A DNA stretch of 64,000 nucleotides from JAHJQZ01 sp963676075 (GCA_963676075.2 CAXXNZ010000005.1:4904-68903); one strand, 5' to 3'; positions 9,509 through 18,680 are shown, counted from the stretch's first letter. Notes: generated by a model not told the origin, from the letters alone. Numbers and translations are program-made.

Positions 9509-10330
9509 ATGCCGGCAGTTAGCTTGTACTCCGACCTGATAAAGACAGAGAAGCCGGAAAGAAAACTTGGCATTCGGCTGGTCGGTTCAATCTCGGGTTG
9601 CTATGCGCTCGAAAGCCGCAAGACTGCCGCCGATGACGTTCCGAAAGTCTTTGCCTGTCGCGTACAGGCCATCTCCACGCAATCTGCGGTGCTCGCCTGT
9701 TCGGTGCCGGGGGAGGTCGGCGAACGGATATCCGCCAAGTTCGATCAGTTTCCCGTTCTGACCGGAACCATTTCCCGCCTGCTGCATGACGGCTTCGTCA
9801 TGGATTTCGATGCGGACGAGAAGACCCGATACGAAATTGCCGCCAAGATCGACTGGATCAAGAAGAACCGCTTCAAGGCGGAGCGCGACAAGCGCCATTT
9901 CAAGCGCATCATGCCACCCAATCCGCATTCGGCCATCACGCTTGCAGACGGGCGCGTACTCAAGTGCCTGGTCATTGACGTATCGCGCTCCGGCGTGGCG
10001 GTTTCGGCCGACGTCATGCCGGAAATTGGCGCGCGTCTGGCTGTCGGCCGCGCTGTCGGTTCCGTGGTCCGGCACATCGAGGGCGGATTTGCGCTCCAGC
10101 TCGACGAACTGATCGACCTCGAACACCTCGATCCGATCTTTGAATGGTCGCTGGCCTATGTGAAGCCCGAGGAACTGCTCAATCCTGAGGCACGCCGCGC
10201 TGCCGAAGCGGTCGGGGAGGTTCCGGCTTCGCGGACTCCCGGCACGTCATCGCCCATGGACACAGGCATGCCACCGAGCGAAAGCCATGGCGTGGCAGCC
10301 GGCGCCGGTGAGCCCCCAAGCGAGCGCTGA
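9509..10330 (+). CDS. PilZ domain c-di-GMP-binding protein
   Basis: The product is 273 aa. A PilZ domain at about residues 125-215 has the two ligand motifs: RxxxR in KRHFKRIMPP and DxSxxG in VIDVSRSGVAVS, spaced as in PilZ receptors. Residues 20-110 (CYALESRKTAADDVPKVFACRVQAISTQSAVLACSV) look like a second, degenerate PilZ-like or YcgR-N-like barrel without the binding arginines. The tail after about residue 230 is low complexity. It is probably a cytosolic effector of c-di-GMP, which fits the nearby cyclase. Its target is unknown. Confidence 0.8.
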   Translation: MPAVSLYSDLIKTEKPERKLGIRLVGSISGCYALESRKTAADDVPKVFACRVQAISTQSAVLACSVPGEVGERISAKFDQFPVLTGTISRLLHDGFVMDFDADEKTRYEIAAKIDWIKKNRFKAERDKRHFKRIMPPNPHSAITLADGRVLKCLVIDVSRSGVAVSADVMPEIGARLAVGRAVGSVVRHIEGGFALQLDELIDLEHLDPIFEWSLAYVKPEELLNPEARRAAEAVGEVPASRTPGTSSPMDTGMPPSESHGVAAGAGEPPSER

Positions 10331-10784
10331 GCAAGCCATCATTAATCGGTATTCGGGATGTCGGAAGGCAGGTCGGGACGACGGGGCGGTGATCCGGTCG
10401 CGGTGTCCAATGCCCCTGGTCGTCGGTTTGCACGACATTTTGGACTTTTTCCTCGAACTCGCACTGCGTCGGCTCTCGCCAAACAGCCAGCCAGCGCTTG
10501 CGTCGTGGTGTCGCGCCGGCAGGCTTGCGTTGCGGCATCAGTTTGGATATCGGTTTTGGTGGATCAACCCGAACGATCAGGAGGGTGACGTGGCGCATTT
10601 GACCCGTCATCACACACCGCGTGGCCCCGTTCATGCCCTGCAGCCGATGTGCTGGCAGGGCTGACCGACATTCGGGTTGCATTTCGCCTATCCCTTACCG
10701 GTCTGCCTGTCGGCGCCGCCGAACCCTGTTCGGCAACGCCTTTGATGCCGCTTCTCGCGCGGCGCTCTCCAGGAGACCTGATCC
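10331..10784. other. Intergenic region between the PilZ and ABC-F genes
   Basis: About 450 bases with no convincing coding frame, RNA gene or repeat. Several overlapping frames on both strands are open but have arginine/alanine-rich shadow composition. The ABC-F promoter must lie near its 3' end. Confidence 0.45.
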
Positions 10785-12308
10785 GTGGCCATTGTTACCT
10801 TTTCCGATGCCGGCCTGACCGCCGTTGAATCGCTTTTTTCCCATCTCACCTTTTCCGTTGCCGCAAATGACCGTGTCGGCCTGATTGCCGGCAACGGGCG
10901 TGGCAAGACAACGTTCCTGCGCACCATCCTCGGCGAACTGGACCTGACCGCGGGCGAGGTGACACGGTCCAAGGGGCTGAAACTTGCGCTCGTGCCGCAG
11001 GACGTGCCCGAACATCTCGCCGACCTGACGCTCCACGAGGTGGTGCTCGACGCCATCTCTCCCGAACTGCGTGACTACGAGAGCTGGCGGGTCGATGTCG
11101 TGCTCGACGATCTTCAAGCACCCCCGGCGCTGCACACGCGGACGATGAAGGCCCTCAGTGGCGGCTGGCAGCGGCTCGGGCTGATCGCCCGCGCCTTTGT
11201 CGGCGAGCCGGACCTGATGCTGCTCGACGAGCCGACCAACCATCTCGATCTGGAAAAGCTTTTGCTGCTTGAAAACTGGATCAAAACGACTGCCCGCGGC
11301 ACCGCCATGATCATTGCCAGCCACGATCGCGCCTTTCTCGATGCCACGACCAACCGCACGTTGTTTCTGCGGCCCGGCACCTCGCACGACTTCGCCTTGC
11401 CCTACACGGCGGCGCGGATCGCGCTCGACGAGATCGACGAGGCCGACCGGCGCCGTCAGGAAAATGAGTTGAAGGAGGCCGGGCGCCTGCGACGCAACGC
11501 CGCCAAGCTGACCAATATCGGCGTCAATTCCGGTTCCGATCTGCTGACGGTCAAGGCCAAGCAATTGAAGGAGCGGGCGAGCAAGATCGAGGATGCGCAA
11601 AAGAGCCTGCACAAGGAGCGGAGCGGCACCATCGAACTCAGCAATGCCGGCACGCATGCCAAGGTGTTGATCGCCCTCGACGACGTCAGCGTGGCGACGC
11701 CGGACGGCACGCCGCTGTTTCGCACCGGCAAGCAGTTCATCTTCGCTGGCGACCGCATCGTGCTGCTCGGCGCCAATGGCGCCGGCAAGTCGGTGTTCGT
11801 CAGGATGCTGCAGAAGGCCATCGCTGGTGCGGCAGTGGATGGCGTCAGGGCAACGCCCTCGCTCGTGCTCGGCTATGCCGACCAGGGACTGAGCCACGTA
11901 CCGGACGGTGAAACGCCGATGACGCTGATCACCCATCGGTTCGATGTCGGCGACCAGCGGGCGCGGGCGCTGCTGGCCGGAGCGGGTTTCCCGATCGAAT
12001 GGCAGAGCCGGATGATCGGGAAATTGTCGTTCGGGCAGAAATCACGGCTCGGACTGCTCTGCCTCAGGCTGAGCGAACCGAATTTCTACCTGCTCGACGA
12101 GCCGACCAACCACATCGACATTGCCGGACAGGAAGACCTTGCCGCCGAGATTCGCGAGCGTTGCGCCACCTCGGTCATCGTCTCGCACGACCGCACCTTC
12201 GTGCGCGAAACCGGCACACGCTTCTGGATACTCGAGAAAAAGCGGCTGGTCGAAGCTGAAAGCCCGGACGGGTTCTTTGCCAGAGTGGCAGGCGCTTTTG
12301 TGGGCTGA
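10785..12308 (+). CDS. ABC-F family ATPase
   Basis: The product is 507 aa, with two tandem ATP-binding cassettes and no membrane segments. Cassette 1 shows GNGRGKTT, LSGGWQRLGLIARAF and LMLLDEPTNHLDLE. Cassette 2 shows GANGAGKSV, LSFGQKSRLGLLCLRL and FYLLDEPTNHIDI. The linker (about 220-290) is charged and helical, as in ABC-F proteins that act on the ribosome (translation factors or antibiotic protection). The start is GTG 10785 after CCAGGAGACC. The second cassette has an insertion-poor, shorter form. The exact subfamily was not determined. Confidence 0.88.
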   Translation: MAIVTFSDAGLTAVESLFSHLTFSVAANDRVGLIAGNGRGKTTFLRTILGELDLTAGEVTRSKGLKLALVPQDVPEHLADLTLHEVVLDAISPELRDYESWRVDVVLDDLQAPPALHTRTMKALSGGWQRLGLIARAFVGEPDLMLLDEPTNHLDLEKLLLLENWIKTTARGTAMIIASHDRAFLDATTNRTLFLRPGTSHDFALPYTAARIALDEIDEADRRRQENELKEAGRLRRNAAKLTNIGVNSGSDLLTVKAKQLKERASKIEDAQKSLHKERSGTIELSNAGTHAKVLIALDDVSVATPDGTPLFRTGKQFIFAGDRIVLLGANGAGKSVFVRMLQKAIAGAAVDGVRATPSLVLGYADQGLSHVPDGETPMTLITHRFDVGDQRARALLAGAGFPIEWQSRMIGKLSFGQKSRLGLLCLRLSEPNFYLLDEPTNHIDIAGQEDLAAEIRERCATSVIVSHDRTFVRETGTRFWILEKKRLVEAESPDGFFARVAGAFVG

Positions 12309-12338
12309 GCCGGATAGAGCGCGTTCGCACCAAAAGGA

Positions 12339-12362
12339 AAGGGGCCCCGGAGGGCCCCTTTT
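12339..12362. terminator. Bidirectional terminator between the ABC-F gene and glnA
   Basis: The 9-bp stem AAGGGGCCC/GGGCCCCTT has a CGGA loop, with T-residues on the plus side and A-rich sequence (CAAAAGGAAA) on the other. It sits in the 87-base gap between two convergent genes and can serve both. Confidence 0.88.
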
Positions 12363-12395
12363 GTATGGTTTGCCGGTTGCCCGGCAGGTCCGCTC

Positions 12396-13805
12396 TTAGG
12401 CGGAGTAGTACAGCTCGTACTCGACCGGGTGCGGGGTGTGCTCGAACTTGATGACTTCTTCCATCTTGACGTCGATATAGGCGTCGATCTGGTCGTCGTC
12501 GAACACGCCGCCGGCCTTGAGGAAATCGCGGTCCTTGTCGAGTTCGGCAAGCGCTTCGCGCAGCGAGCTGGCGACGGTCGGGATTTCCTTCAGCTCTTCA
12601 GCCGGCAGATCGTAGAGGTCCTTGTCCATCGGGTCGCCCGGATGGATCTTGTTCTTGATGCCGTCCATGCCGGCCATCAGCATGGCGGCGAAGGCGAGAT
12701 AGGGGTTCGCCATCGGATCGGGGAAGCGGATCTCGACGCGCTTGGCCTTCGGCGACTGGCCGAACGGAATGCGGCAGGAAGCCGAACGGTTGCGGGCGGA
12801 ATAGGCCAGCAGAACCGGCGCCTCGAAGCCCGGGACCAGACGCTTGTAGGAGTTGGTCGAGGGATTGGTGAAGGCGTTGATTGCCTTGGCGTGCTTGATG
12901 ATGCCGCCGATGTAGTACAGGGCTTCCATCGACAGGCCGGCATATTCGTCGCCGGCGAACAGCGGCTTGCCGTCCTTCCAGATCGACTGGTGGCAATGCA
13001 TGCCCGAGCCGTTGTCGCCATAAACAGGCTTCGGCATGAAGGTCGCGGTCTTGCCATAGGCATTGGCGACCTGATGGACGACATACTTGTAGATCTGGAC
13101 GCTGTCGGCAGCGGCGATGATCGACTGGAACTTGATGCCGAGTTCGTGCTGGGCCGAACCGACTTCATGGTGGTGCTTCTCGACCAACACGCCCATTTCG
13201 CCCATGGTCGACAGCATTTCGCCGCGAATGTCCTGGGCGCTGTCGAGCGGCGGCACCGGGAAATAGCCCTTCTTGGTGCCGATGTGGTAGCCCGAGTTGC
13301 CGGCTTCGTAGTCGGCGTCATTGTTGGTCGGCAGTTCGAAGTGATCGACCTCGAAACCAACCTTGTACGGCGTCGCCGAATACTTGACGTCGTCGAACAG
13401 GAAGAATTCGGGTTCGGGACCGAAATAGACGCTGTCGCCGATGCCGGACGCCGCCACGAAAGCCTCAGCCTTCTTGGCGGTGGTGCGCGGGTCGCGGTTG
13501 TAGGGCTGATAGGTCAGCGGCTCGAGGATGTCGCAATTGATCGCCAGGGTCGCCTGACCGAAGAACGGATCGATATAGGCGCTGCTTGCATCGGGCATCA
13601 GGACCATGTCGGATTCGTTGATGGCCTTCCAGCCGGCGATCGAGGAGCCATCGAACATGATGCCTTCTTCGAAGGCGTCGGCGTCCATCGCGTCTTCCGT
13701 CATGGTGACGTGCTGCAGCTTGCCGCGCGGGTCGGTGAAGCGCAGGTCGACGAACTTGATGTTCTCGTCCTTGATCTTTTTCAGGATGTCTTCTGCAGAG
13801 CTCAT
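12396..13805 (-). CDS. glnA: Type I glutamine synthetase
   Basis: The product is 469 aa, the standard length of bacterial GSI. It opens ILKKIKDENIKFVDLRFTDPRGKLQH and has catalytic-domain motifs MFDGSSIAGW, EVGSAQHELGIKF, NGSGMHCHQSIWKDG and RNRSASCRIP. The adenylylation tyrosine is present in KDLYDLPAEE, so GlnE-type covalent control is expected. The enzyme makes glutamine from glutamate, ammonium and ATP. It follows glnB by 75 bases, the usual order, and probably shares its nitrogen-regulated transcript. Confidence 0.97.
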   Translation of the reverse strand: MSSAEDILKKIKDENIKFVDLRFTDPRGKLQHVTMTEDAMDADAFEEGIMFDGSSIAGWKAINESDMVLMPDASSAYIDPFFGQATLAINCDILEPLTYQPYNRDPRTTAKKAEAFVAASGIGDSVYFGPEPEFFLFDDVKYSATPYKVGFEVDHFELPTNNDADYEAGNSGYHIGTKKGYFPVPPLDSAQDIRGEMLSTMGEMGVLVEKHHHEVGSAQHELGIKFQSIIAAADSVQIYKYVVHQVANAYGKTATFMPKPVYGDNGSGMHCHQSIWKDGKPLFAGDEYAGLSMEALYYIGGIIKHAKAINAFTNPSTNSYKRLVPGFEAPVLLAYSARNRSASCRIPFGQSPKAKRVEIRFPDPMANPYLAFAAMLMAGMDGIKNKIHPGDPMDKDLYDLPAEELKEIPTVASSLREALAELDKDRDFLKAGGVFDDDQIDAYIDVKMEEVIKFEHTPHPVEYELYYSA

Positions 13806-13880
13806 TTAGCCATTCCTCGGTTCTGCTGTTCTATAAAATGTGTTCGGGGAGCATCGTCGGCCCGTCGGGAGGAGCGTCGG

Positions 13881-14219
13881 CTAGAGGGCGTCGTTGCCCA
13901 TCTCGCCGGTGCGGATGCGGATCGCCTGTTCGATCGAGTAGACGAAGATCTTTCCGTCGCCGATCCGGCCGGTCTGTGCGGCATTGCGGATCGCGTCGAT
14001 TGCCTTGTCGGCCATATCATCGGGGCACACGACCTCGACTTTGACCTTGGGCAGGAAGTCCACGACATATTCGGCACCCCGATAGAGTTCGGTGTGGCCT
14101 TTTTGCCGGCCGAAGCCCTTGGCCTCGGTCACGGTGATGCCCTGAAGACCGACTTCCTGAAGCGCTTCCTTGACCTCGTCGAGCTTGAACGGCTTAACGA
14201 TGGCTTCGATTTTTTTCAT
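13881..14219 (-). CDS. glnB: Nitrogen regulatory protein P-II
   Basis: The product is 112 aa, beginning MKKIEAIVKPFKLDEVKEAL. The T-loop contains the uridylylation site Tyr51 in RGAEYVVDFLPK, and the B/C-loop region IGDGKIFVYSIEQAIRIRTGEMGNDAL closes the protein. PII trimers read 2-oxoglutarate and ATP/ADP and control GlnE, NtrB and other targets. ATG 14219 follows GGAGG. A candidate sigma-54 promoter lies 49-64 bases upstream. It is called GlnB rather than GlnK because it pairs with glnA, not amtB. Confidence 0.95.
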   Translation of the reverse strand: MKKIEAIVKPFKLDEVKEALQEVGLQGITVTEAKGFGRQKGHTELYRGAEYVVDFLPKVKVEVVCPDDMADKAIDAIRNAAQTGRIGDGKIFVYSIEQAIRIRTGEMGNDAL

Positions 14220-14267
14220 GACTATAGTGCCTCCAATGCTCCCGAACTGGGTGCCGGCCTTCAATGA

Positions 14268-14283
14268 TGCATGCGATATGCCA
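14268..14283 (-). promoter_or_regulatory. Candidate sigma-54 promoter of glnB-glnA
   Basis: On the minus strand the sequence TGGCATATCGCATGCA matches the -24/-12 consensus TGGCAC-N5-TTGCA, with GG and GC exactly ten bases apart. The start site would be near 14257, giving a leader of about 38 bases. The neighbouring copy of TGGCA upstream has the wrong spacing. NtrC sites were not identified. Confidence 0.65.
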
Positions 14284-14319
14284 TGCCAGGACCCAGTCAA
14301 AAGTTGTATTTTTAACAAG

Positions 14320-14897
14320 GGGTTAGACTTACGTTACCGCCACGGTCCTTCTGCTGCAAGTCCAACTTTGCACACGGAATAGGCATTGTGGTGACAAAAT
14401 GGGCTATTCCTTGGCGCGAACGGCGATGCTTTGCTCCATGTGGCGCGCAATTGGGCGGTGTGAAAAACCAATCGCCTAGATGTGTCGTTGTCAGCGGCGC
14501 ACACGAAGCTCGCTCGGTGCTCAAACAAGGCTATCACGCGGCTTCGGTCAAGACCGATTTCGCCCGACGGCAACTGCCGGTTGCAGCGGGGCAGGGCGTT
14601 TGTTGCGCACTTTTGTCTGACTATGCAGCGACACGCGACAGGGCGTGACGAGGCCTTGAAGCCTTTGCGTCCAAAACGGTTTGAGCTTGTCTTGTGCAGG
14701 CAGATCCGTGCGCCCACCAACCAGTCCGGAGTGGCGTCGTCGCCGTTTTTCTGCGTCTCGTCCTGCGCAATACCAGCGGATCGCAGAGGCATTATAAGGG
14801 CTATGATGCCATGCCTGAGCCCGCGTTTCGAGCAGCCGGGAGCAGGGTCCTTGCACACTCGTTCGGGGAATGGAGGAAGCCATGGCGCCCATTCCCT
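14320..14897. other. Long intergenic region between glnB and tRNA-Leu
   Basis: About 580 bases without a gene I can support. Frames are open on both strands but their products are Cys/Arg-rich and have no family features. Upstream control sites for glnB (NtrC enhancers) could lie here, but no clear TGCAC-type palindrome was seen. Confidence 0.4.
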
Positions 14898-14926
14898 TTG
14901 ACTGGCTTGCAAACATCGGCTATTCC
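14898..14926 (+). promoter_or_regulatory. Sigma-70 promoter of tRNA-Leu
   Basis: TTGACT (14898-14903), a 17-base spacer and TATTCC (14921-14926) place a start near 14933, about 27 bases before the tRNA. The same TTGAC-N17 layout occurs before the other two tRNA genes in this window. Confidence 0.65.
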
Positions 14927-14959
14927 CCCGGTCCAGAACGGCTTCGGGGCATGCGCCTT

Positions 14960-15044
14960 GCGGGTGTGGTGAAACTGGTAGACACGCAAGATTTAGGTTC
15001 TTGTGCCGCAAGGCGTGGGGGTTCAAGTCCCTTCACCCGCACCA
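14960..15044 (+). tRNA. tRNA-Leu (TAG anticodon)
   Basis: An 85-base class II tRNA. The acceptor stem is GCGGGTG/CACCCGC with discriminator A and an encoded CCA. The anticodon stem CAAGA/TCTTG encloses the loop TTTAGGT, giving anticodon UAG. The variable arm is long, as in tRNA-Leu, and the T-arm GGGGGTTCAAGTCCC is standard. Confidence 0.96.
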
Positions 15045-15101
15045 TCCCCCAGGCGAGTTCCGGTCCGATACCATGAGTTATAAGAAGAACAGGAAGTCCC
15101 C

Positions 15102-16490
15102 ATGCAGGTGACAGAGACCCTCAATGACGGCCTGCGGCGCAAGTTGAATGTGGTCGTCCCCGCCGCCGATCTGGTGGCCAAGCGCGACGAACGGCTCGAC
15201 GATCTGAAGTCCCGCGCCAATATCAAGGGCTTCCGCCCCGGCAAGGTGCCGGTTGCCCATCTCAAGAAGCTCTATGGCCGCTCGGTGATGTCCGAGGCCA
15301 TGCAGGACGTGATCAACACCACGGTTCAGGATTCGCTGACCGAGCGTGAAGAGCGCGCCGCGACCCAGCCCGAGATCGACCTGCCCGAAGATCAGGACGC
15401 CATCAACAAGGTGCTCGAGGGCGACGCCGACCTGACCTTCGAGGTCAGCTACGAAGTTCTGCCCAAGATCGAGCCGATGGATTTCAAGGGCATCAAGCTC
15501 GACATGCCGGTCGTCGAGATCGACGAGGAAGAGGTCGACAAGGAAGTCAACCGCGTCTTCATGGCGAACCGCGAGTTCGAGCCCAAGGGCGAGGGCGCCA
15601 AGGTTGCCGAAGGCGACAAGCTCGGCCTCAAGTTCGTCGGCAAGATTGACGGCGAGCCTTTCGAAGGCGGTTCGTCCGACCATGCCCACCTGACCATCGG
15701 TTCGGGCGAATATATCCCCGGCTTCGAAGAGCAGTTGGTCGGCAAGACCGCCGGCGAGCCGGTTGAGGTCAAGGTCAGCTTCCCCGAGGATTACGGCAGT
15801 GCCGAACTCGCCGGCAAGGACGCCGTTTTCGATGTCGAGATTCTGCACATCGATACGCCCAAGGCCGACGCGGTTCTGGATGACGCCTTTGCGGAATCCC
15901 TTGGACTTGAAAATCTCGAGCAGCTCAAGACCGAAGTCCGCCGCCAGATGGAACAGGCCCACGAGCAGATGGCGCGCCAGCGCATCAAGCGTCAGGTTCT
16001 CGACGCGCTCGACGAAGGTCACAAGAGCGAAGTTCCGGAGAAACTGGTCGATGCCGAGTTCAATGCGATCTGGCAGCGCGTGACGCACGAGATCGAGCAT
16101 CACGGCCGCAGCTTCGAGGATGAAGGCACGACCGAGGAAGAGGCCAAGGCGCAGTATCGCACTATCGCTGAACGCCGCGTGCGCCTCGGCTTGGTGATCG
16201 CCGAGATCGGCAACCGCAATTCCATCGAGGTCACCGAGGAAGAGCACCAGCAGGCGCTGGTCGCCGAAATCCGCCGCTTCCCCGGCCAGGAACAGCAGGT
16301 CTACGACTATTACCGCAACAATGCCGAAGCGCTTGCTCAACTGCGCGCCCCGGTATTTGAGAACAAGGTCGTCGACTTCATCATCGAACTGGCTGAGAAG
16401 TCGGAAACCAAGATGACGCGGGCCGAACTGGCCAAGCTCATTGAGGAAGACGAAGCCGCCCAGGAAGTGCCCGAAGAGCACCACCACTGA
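15102..16490 (+). CDS. tig: Trigger factor
   Basis: The product is 462 aa. The ribosome-binding domain carries the signature GFRPGKVP (about residues 44-51). The FKBP-type prolyl isomerase domain spans roughly 150-245 (EGDKLGLKFVGKIDGEPFEGG, then SGEYIPGFEEQLVG). A long helical chaperone domain follows and ends in EEHHH. It binds nascent chains at the ribosome exit tunnel. ATG 15102 follows AGGAAG. It is monocistronic by its own terminator and lies 57 bases after tRNA-Leu. Confidence 0.96.
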   Translation: MQVTETLNDGLRRKLNVVVPAADLVAKRDERLDDLKSRANIKGFRPGKVPVAHLKKLYGRSVMSEAMQDVINTTVQDSLTEREERAATQPEIDLPEDQDAINKVLEGDADLTFEVSYEVLPKIEPMDFKGIKLDMPVVEIDEEEVDKEVNRVFMANREFEPKGEGAKVAEGDKLGLKFVGKIDGEPFEGGSSDHAHLTIGSGEYIPGFEEQLVGKTAGEPVEVKVSFPEDYGSAELAGKDAVFDVEILHIDTPKADAVLDDAFAESLGLENLEQLKTEVRRQMEQAHEQMARQRIKRQVLDALDEGHKSEVPEKLVDAEFNAIWQRVTHEIEHHGRSFEDEGTTEEEAKAQYRTIAERRVRLGLVIAEIGNRNSIEVTEEEHQQALVAEIRRFPGQEQQVYDYYRNNAEALAQLRAPVFENKVVDFIIELAEKSETKMTRAELAKLIEEDEAAQEVPEEHHH

Positions 16491-16513
16491 TCGGTTCGAT
16501 GCTTTGAATTGAG

Positions 16514-16542
16514 AAAAGGCCCCGCAAAACGGGGCCTTTTTT
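16514..16542 (+). terminator. Rho-independent terminator after tig
   Basis: The stem AAAAGGCCCCG/CGGGGCCTTTT (11 bp, loop CAAAA) runs directly into a T-tract, 24 bases past the tig stop. Confidence 0.93.
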
Positions 16543-16676
16543 GTTGACTGAAGGTGGCAGAAAGTGGCGGTTCGACGCCGTAACAATCCGGTCTGCGACT
16601 CTGTTCCGGAAGGCTGTCACGATCTGGTCCGTTTTTGGCGGAATGGGTCTAGGATAGGAACGCAATGGAGGCCGAT

Positions 16677-18164
16677 ATGTCCGACTCGCTTGTCCTTCTC
16701 ACCCCGACCGAAATGACGCGCGCCGATGCTCTGGCCGTCGAAAGTGGCGTGCCGTCGCTGACGCTGATGGAAAATGCCGGGCGGGCGGTGGCCGAGGCCA
16801 TCATCAAACGGTTTTCGCCGCGCCGGACGCTGGTGCTGTGCGGGCCGGGCAACAATGGCGGCGATGGATTCGTGGTGGCGCGGTTGTTGAGCGAGGCCGG
16901 CTGGAAGGTCGTGCTGGCCCTGTTCGGTAATGTCGACAAGCTCAAGGGCGACGCTGCTGCCAATGCCCGGCGCTGGCAAGGGGCGATCCTGCCGGCGGAA
17001 CCCGATCTCGTCGCCAACGCCGACCTGATCGTCGACGCGCTGTTCGGCGCCGGACTGGACCGCGACATCACCGGTCCGGTCGCCGACATCGTTTCGGCCA
17101 TGGAAGACGCGCCGGCTCCGATTGTCGCCATCGATACCCCGAGCGGGCTCGACGGTGCCACCGGCGCGGTGCGCGGCGTGGCGGCAACGGCGCGGCTGAC
17201 CGTGACGTTCTTCCGCAAGAAACCCGGACATCTGCTCGATCCGGGCCGGCGGCTCTGCGGTGAACTCGTGCTTGCCGATATCGGCATTCCGGGAGCGGTG
17301 CTGGACAGGATCGGCGCCGAAACCTTCGCCAACGAGCCCGGTCTCTGGCAGGTGCCGTTGCCGGGGGCGTCCGGACATAAATACAACCGCGGCCATTGCG
17401 TCGTCTGGTCGGGCGACGAACTGCATTCCGGCGCGGCGCGATTGTGCGCCTACGGTGCGCTGAGGTCGGGGGCAGGGCTGGTGTCGCTCGCCGGACCACG
17501 ACCCGCGCTGCTGGTGCACGCTGCCCAGGTCTCGTCGCTGATGCTGCGCGAGGCGGATAGTGCCGAGGCGCTGGCCAAATTGCTTGAGGATCGCCGGTTG
17601 AACGCGCTGGCCATCGGGCCGGCGGCAGGCAGCAATGAGGCAACACGGAATGCGGTGAAAGCTGGCCTCGGCTCCGGTGCCGGCGTCGTCATCGATGCCG
17701 ACGGACTGACCAGTTTTGAGATCGACATGGATATGCTCGGCGCCGACATCAAAGCGATGCCAGATCGCCCGGTGGTCCTGACCCCGCATGAAGGCGAGTT
17801 TGCCCGCCTTTTTCCGGATATTTCTGGCAACAAGCTGGCGCGGGCCCGGACTGCGGCGGAACGGATGGGCGCCGTGGTCCTGCTCAAGGGACCCGATACT
17901 GTTATCGCGGCCCCGGACGGGCGCGCCGCCATCAACACCAACGCCCCGCCGACACTTGCTACCGCCGGCTCTGGCGACGTGCTGTCGGGCATCATCGGCG
18001 GCCTCATCGCCGCCGGCATGGACGGCTTTCAAGCCGCTGCTGCCGGAGCCTGGATCCACGGCGCGGCTGCCAGCGAATTTGGCGGGCCGGGCCTGATCTC
18101 CGAGGATCTGCCGGGCCTTGTTCCGGACGTGTTGCAGGATCTGGCCGAAGGCAGCAGCAACTGA
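16677..18164 (+). CDS. nnr: Bifunctional NAD(P)HX epimerase/dehydratase
   Basis: The product is about 495 aa and fuses two repair enzymes. The N-terminal YjeF_N epimerase (about 1-210) has GPGNNGGDGFVVARLL and DALFGAGLDRDI. The C-terminal ADP/ATP-dependent dehydratase (about 225-495) has LTPHEGEFARLFP and the TAGSGDVLSGIIGGL anion-hole motif. Together they restore NADH and NADPH from their damaged hydrates. ATG 16677 has GGAGG at the right distance; ATG 16665 is also possible. The next gene starts 14 bases downstream. Confidence 0.93.
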   Translation: MSDSLVLLTPTEMTRADALAVESGVPSLTLMENAGRAVAEAIIKRFSPRRTLVLCGPGNNGGDGFVVARLLSEAGWKVVLALFGNVDKLKGDAAANARRWQGAILPAEPDLVANADLIVDALFGAGLDRDITGPVADIVSAMEDAPAPIVAIDTPSGLDGATGAVRGVAATARLTVTFFRKKPGHLLDPGRRLCGELVLADIGIPGAVLDRIGAETFANEPGLWQVPLPGASGHKYNRGHCVVWSGDELHSGAARLCAYGALRSGAGLVSLAGPRPALLVHAAQVSSLMLREADSAEALAKLLEDRRLNALAIGPAAGSNEATRNAVKAGLGSGAGVVIDADGLTSFEIDMDMLGADIKAMPDRPVVLTPHEGEFARLFPDISGNKLARARTAAERMGAVVLLKGPDTVIAAPDGRAAINTNAPPTLATAGSGDVLSGIIGGLIAAGMDGFQAAAAGAWIHGAAASEFGGPGLISEDLPGLVPDVLQDLAEGSSN

Positions 18165-18178
18165 GTCTGGATGTACGT

Positions 18179-18670
18179 ATGGCGTTTGACCACCTTTCCT
18201 CGGCGCAGCGGGCTGCTCTGGCCGGCGTAGGCGAGATGATGCGCAAGGCCCGTGACCCGTGGTGCCTGATTGGTGGTGCGGCGGCGCTGCTGCATGGTGT
18301 TGAAATTTCCCCGCTCCACGATATCGATGTGCTGCTGTCTTTGCGCGATGCGCAGGCGCTCCTGGCCCAACTCGGGCTGGCGTCGAACGCGGAAACCGGC
18401 TCCGACAGGTTCCGCTCCACCTGTTTCTTTGCCTGGACCGGTGCCGGCGTTCCCGTCGAATTCATGGCCGATTTCAGTGTCTTGTCTGATGGCAACTGGA
18501 TCCCGGTCGTGCCGGAACCTGCCGAAACAATCAGCATTGGCAATGCCGAACTGTTCCTGCCTTCGCTCCATGACCTGATCGCCATGTACCGCCTGTTCGA
18601 CCGCGACAAGGACCGCGCGCGCATCTCCGATCTGGAACGGCTGGAGAGGCGCAGCGGCGAGGAAATTTGA
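18179..18670 (+). CDS. Orphan nucleotidyltransferase-fold protein
   Basis: The product is 163 aa. After a short helix, CLIGGAAALLHGVEISPLHDIDVLLSLRDAQALLAQLG has the GG-x(n)-D-x-D layout of minimal nucleotidyltransferase domains (as in MNT, AbiEii or aminoglycoside transferase-like proteins). The rest (STCFFAWTGAGVPVEFMADFSVLSDGNWIPVVPEPAETISIG) continues the fold and ends in a helical DLIAMYRLFDRDKDRARISDLERL. No HEPN or abortive-infection partner adjoins it. It starts 14 bases after nnr. The substrate is unknown. Confidence 0.7.
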   Translation: MAFDHLSSAQRAALAGVGEMMRKARDPWCLIGGAAALLHGVEISPLHDIDVLLSLRDAQALLAQLGLASNAETGSDRFRSTCFFAWTGAGVPVEFMADFSVLSDGNWIPVVPEPAETISIGNAELFLPSLHDLIAMYRLFDRDKDRARISDLERLERRSGEEI

Positions 18671-18680
18671 CTTCGATCAA
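18667..18680 (+). promoter_or_regulatory. Candidate Fnr/FixK box upstream of ubiTUV
   Basis: TTGAC-TTCG-ATCAA matches the Fnr/FixK consensus TTGAT-N4-ATCAA at nine of ten positions. It overlaps the stop codon of the preceding gene and is centred about 79 bases before the ubiT start. A class II activation start would fall near 18714, within the perfect 14-bp palindrome ATAGGTCGACCTAT at 18702-18715. Confidence 0.65.

Noticed and set aside
12429..14267. A 612-codon plus-strand frame opposite glnA and glnB
   Set aside because: Antisense shadow of two well-supported genes, with no domain features.
14320..14460. NtrC enhancer sites upstream of the glnB promoter
   Set aside because: TGCAC-like words occur, but no paired palindrome with correct spacing was found.
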